Assembly (NCBI RefSeq): GCF_030151085.1
Contig: NZ_JASLER010000063.1
Location: forward strand, 1 to 6,065
Source: Bacteroides sp.
GTDB taxonomy: Bacteria > Bacteroidota > Bacteroidia > Bacteroidales > Bacteroidaceae
Length of the DNA: 6,065 nucleotides
Reading direction: 5' to 3'
The translations under genes were made by a program, and so were the position numbers. Numbering within the stretch: position 1 is the stretch's first letter; the number at the start of each line of letters is the position of its first letter. Shown piece after piece: positions 5,430 to 6,065 of the stretch. Below the pieces are notes generated by a model. The model had not been told where the DNA came from, did not search any database, and was given only the letters and a program-made list of their open reading frames with translations.

Positions 5430-5768
5430 CTACTGGTGTCTAGTCTTGGGATGATTGGGATAGAGCTCGTGATATATCTTATATATCTCTGTTACAATGC
5501 AATCCGCATTCAGTGTATTTGTTCCTCCGTCGGCATCCATGAAGTCCACTATCAGATGTAGTGCTTCTGCCAGTTCTTTGGCTTTCGTCAATCCGTATCC
5601 CTTTTCCTTGTCTAGCAGCAGAGGTATGTAAGGCTTCAAAAACTCATTTCTTTGAGCATACTCTACCTTCAGACGGTGGTGTGAATGCAATAAGTACTCT
5701 ATTGCTTCTGCTGATTCCTTACTTTCCCTCTCGTAGATAACCTGAAAATCCTTCGCTTTATAGCGCAT
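5430..5768 (-). CDS. Hypothetical protein, 112 residues, charged and helical
   Basis: I do not recognise this family. The protein is soluble and highly charged, with no signal peptide or membrane segment. The N-terminal part (8-50) is rich in Glu, Lys, Arg and His and probably helical (ESKESAEAIEYLLHSHHRLK). The middle (60-75) has KEKGYGLTKAKELAEALHL, and an acidic FMDADGGTN (76-84) precedes a last amphipathic helix and a basic tail (HPKTRHQ). The ATG at 5766-5768 has upstream stops in frame, so the start is secure. It has a candidate -7 box 78 bases upstream and its own terminator, so it appears to be a single-gene unit. Base use resembles the VapE-type gene. It may be an accessory to the VapE-type protein, but only position suggests this. 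Confidence 0.75.
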   Translation of the reverse strand: MRYKAKDFQVIYERESKESAEAIEYLLHSHHRLKVEYAQRNEFLKPYIPLLLDKEKGYGLTKAKELAEALHLIVDFMDADGGTNTLNADCIVTEIYKIYHELYPNHPKTRHQ

Positions 5769-5845
5769 TACTTGAGTTAGGCTTTTTTCCCCATTTTAGT
5801 CATAATTTGATTTTGATTAATTAATAGTTACATTAAAAAGGAGGA

Positions 5846-5853
5846 CAAAATTA
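5846..5853 (-). promoter_or_regulatory. Candidate -7 box for the 112-residue gene
   Basis: TAATTTTG on the minus strand fits TAnnTTTG and would give a leader of about 70 bases. The expected TTTG 19-21 bases upstream is missing; that area reads GA-rich. Within the leader an 8-codon frame (5777-5803, ATG to TAA) ends 8 bases before the gene's ATG. Confidence 0.38.
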
Positions 5854-5987
5854 ACAGTTTACTCGGAAAGACTTTCTTCTTTTCTTCGAAAATCTACAGT
5901 TTTTGTTAGAATGTGTGTGTAGGGATGGCAATATGCAGGGTAGGGGATATACCCTATACAAGATATAATGTAACACACTCTTCCTTT

Positions 5988-6017
5988 AAAAAAAGAATAA
6001 ATGACGCGCTCGCGCGT
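5988..6017 (-). terminator. Candidate terminator of a minus-strand gene beyond the right edge
   Basis: ACGCGC (6004-6009) and GCGCGT (6012-6017) are perfect inverted arms; as RNA they would form a 5-pair GC stem with a 4-base loop. On the minus strand the stem is followed by CATTTATTCTTTTTTT (6003-5988). The T run begins late, so it is less regular than the other terminators here. It would fit the end of a gene located to the right of the window. Confidence 0.4.
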
Positions 6018-6065
6018 ATCTTAATAATGTAAAGATGGATTGTGGGGGGAGAAAAAGTGTTTTTT

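Larger units (their letters stand above)
5769..6065. other. Intergenic region at the right edge (no gene found)
   Basis: This stretch has no coding frame I can support on either strand. It holds the leader and candidate -7 box of the 112-residue gene, an inverted repeat AGGGTA-7-TACCCT (5937-5955), a TG-repeat (5911-5920), and a GC-rich palindrome followed on the minus strand by a T-rich run (5988-6017). It probably separates the 112-residue gene from a further gene beyond the right edge. Confidence 0.6.

Noticed and set aside
5911..5980. TGTGTG (5911-5920) and ACACAC (5973-5978) as long inverted-repeat arms
   Set aside because: The match is low-complexity dinucleotide sequence with no extended pairing.
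1..6065. Invertible promoter, CRISPR array, tRNA or insertion sequence
   Set aside because: No long inverted repeats flanking a promoter, no spaced direct repeats, no cloverleaf and no transposase or recombinase motif could be found in the window.

Overview
The window looks like chromosomal or accessory DNA from a Bacteroides-type (Bacteroidales) bacterium. Three things point there. First, the leaders are A/T-rich, lack Shine-Dalgarno sites, and carry TAnnTTTG -7 boxes with TTTG-like -33 boxes about 20 bases upstream. Second, the proteins belong to families typical of gut Bacteroidales: smalltalk, HU-HIG, DUF4248 and a BT4734-like/VapE primase-helicase. Third, coding GC is mixed, with a moderate-GC core and an AT-rich flank. 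No rRNA, tRNA, CRISPR array or transposase is visible.

Layout, left to right. (1) Positions 1-1532, minus strand: an AT-rich two-gene unit with its own promoter, an AAA15/OLD-like ATPase (RloA/AbiLi type) followed one base later by the start of a TOPRIM-type RloB/AbiLii protein that runs off the left edge. This pair is the RloAB/AbiL anti-phage abortive-infection type. A perfect 10-base inverted repeat sits exactly on its promoter. (2) Positions 1591-2693, minus strand: a compact operon of an HU-HIG DNA-binding protein, a 35-residue smalltalk protein (positions 2023-2130) and a T7-lysozyme-like N-acetylmuramoyl-L-alanine amidase, ending in an intrinsic terminator that overlaps the amidase stop codon. 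(3) Positions 2777-3054, plus strand: a DUF4248 protein with a textbook Bacteroides promoter, divergent from the HU operon. (4) Positions 3093-5309, minus strand: a large primase-like plus VapE ATPase protein, convergent with DUF4248 and separated from it by a short tandem repeat. (5) Positions 5372-5768, minus strand: an unrecognised 112-residue protein followed by a strong hairpin terminator. (6) Positions 5769-6065: intergenic DNA with promoter-like and terminator-like elements.

The set VapE / DUF4248 / HU-HIG / smalltalk / amidase recurs in Bacteroides genomes, often (from general knowledge, not shown here) near capsule loci. It looks like a phage- or satellite-derived module: a replication initiator/helicase, a nucleoid protein, a tiny membrane or lipoprotein-like peptide, and an amidase without a signal peptide. 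The RloAB cassette abuts this module just beyond the amidase terminator and differs from it in base composition, as expected of a separately acquired defence cassette. The least explained signals are the inverted repeat over the rloA promoter, the lipobox-like end of the smalltalk peptide, and the tandem repeat between DUF4248 and VapE.
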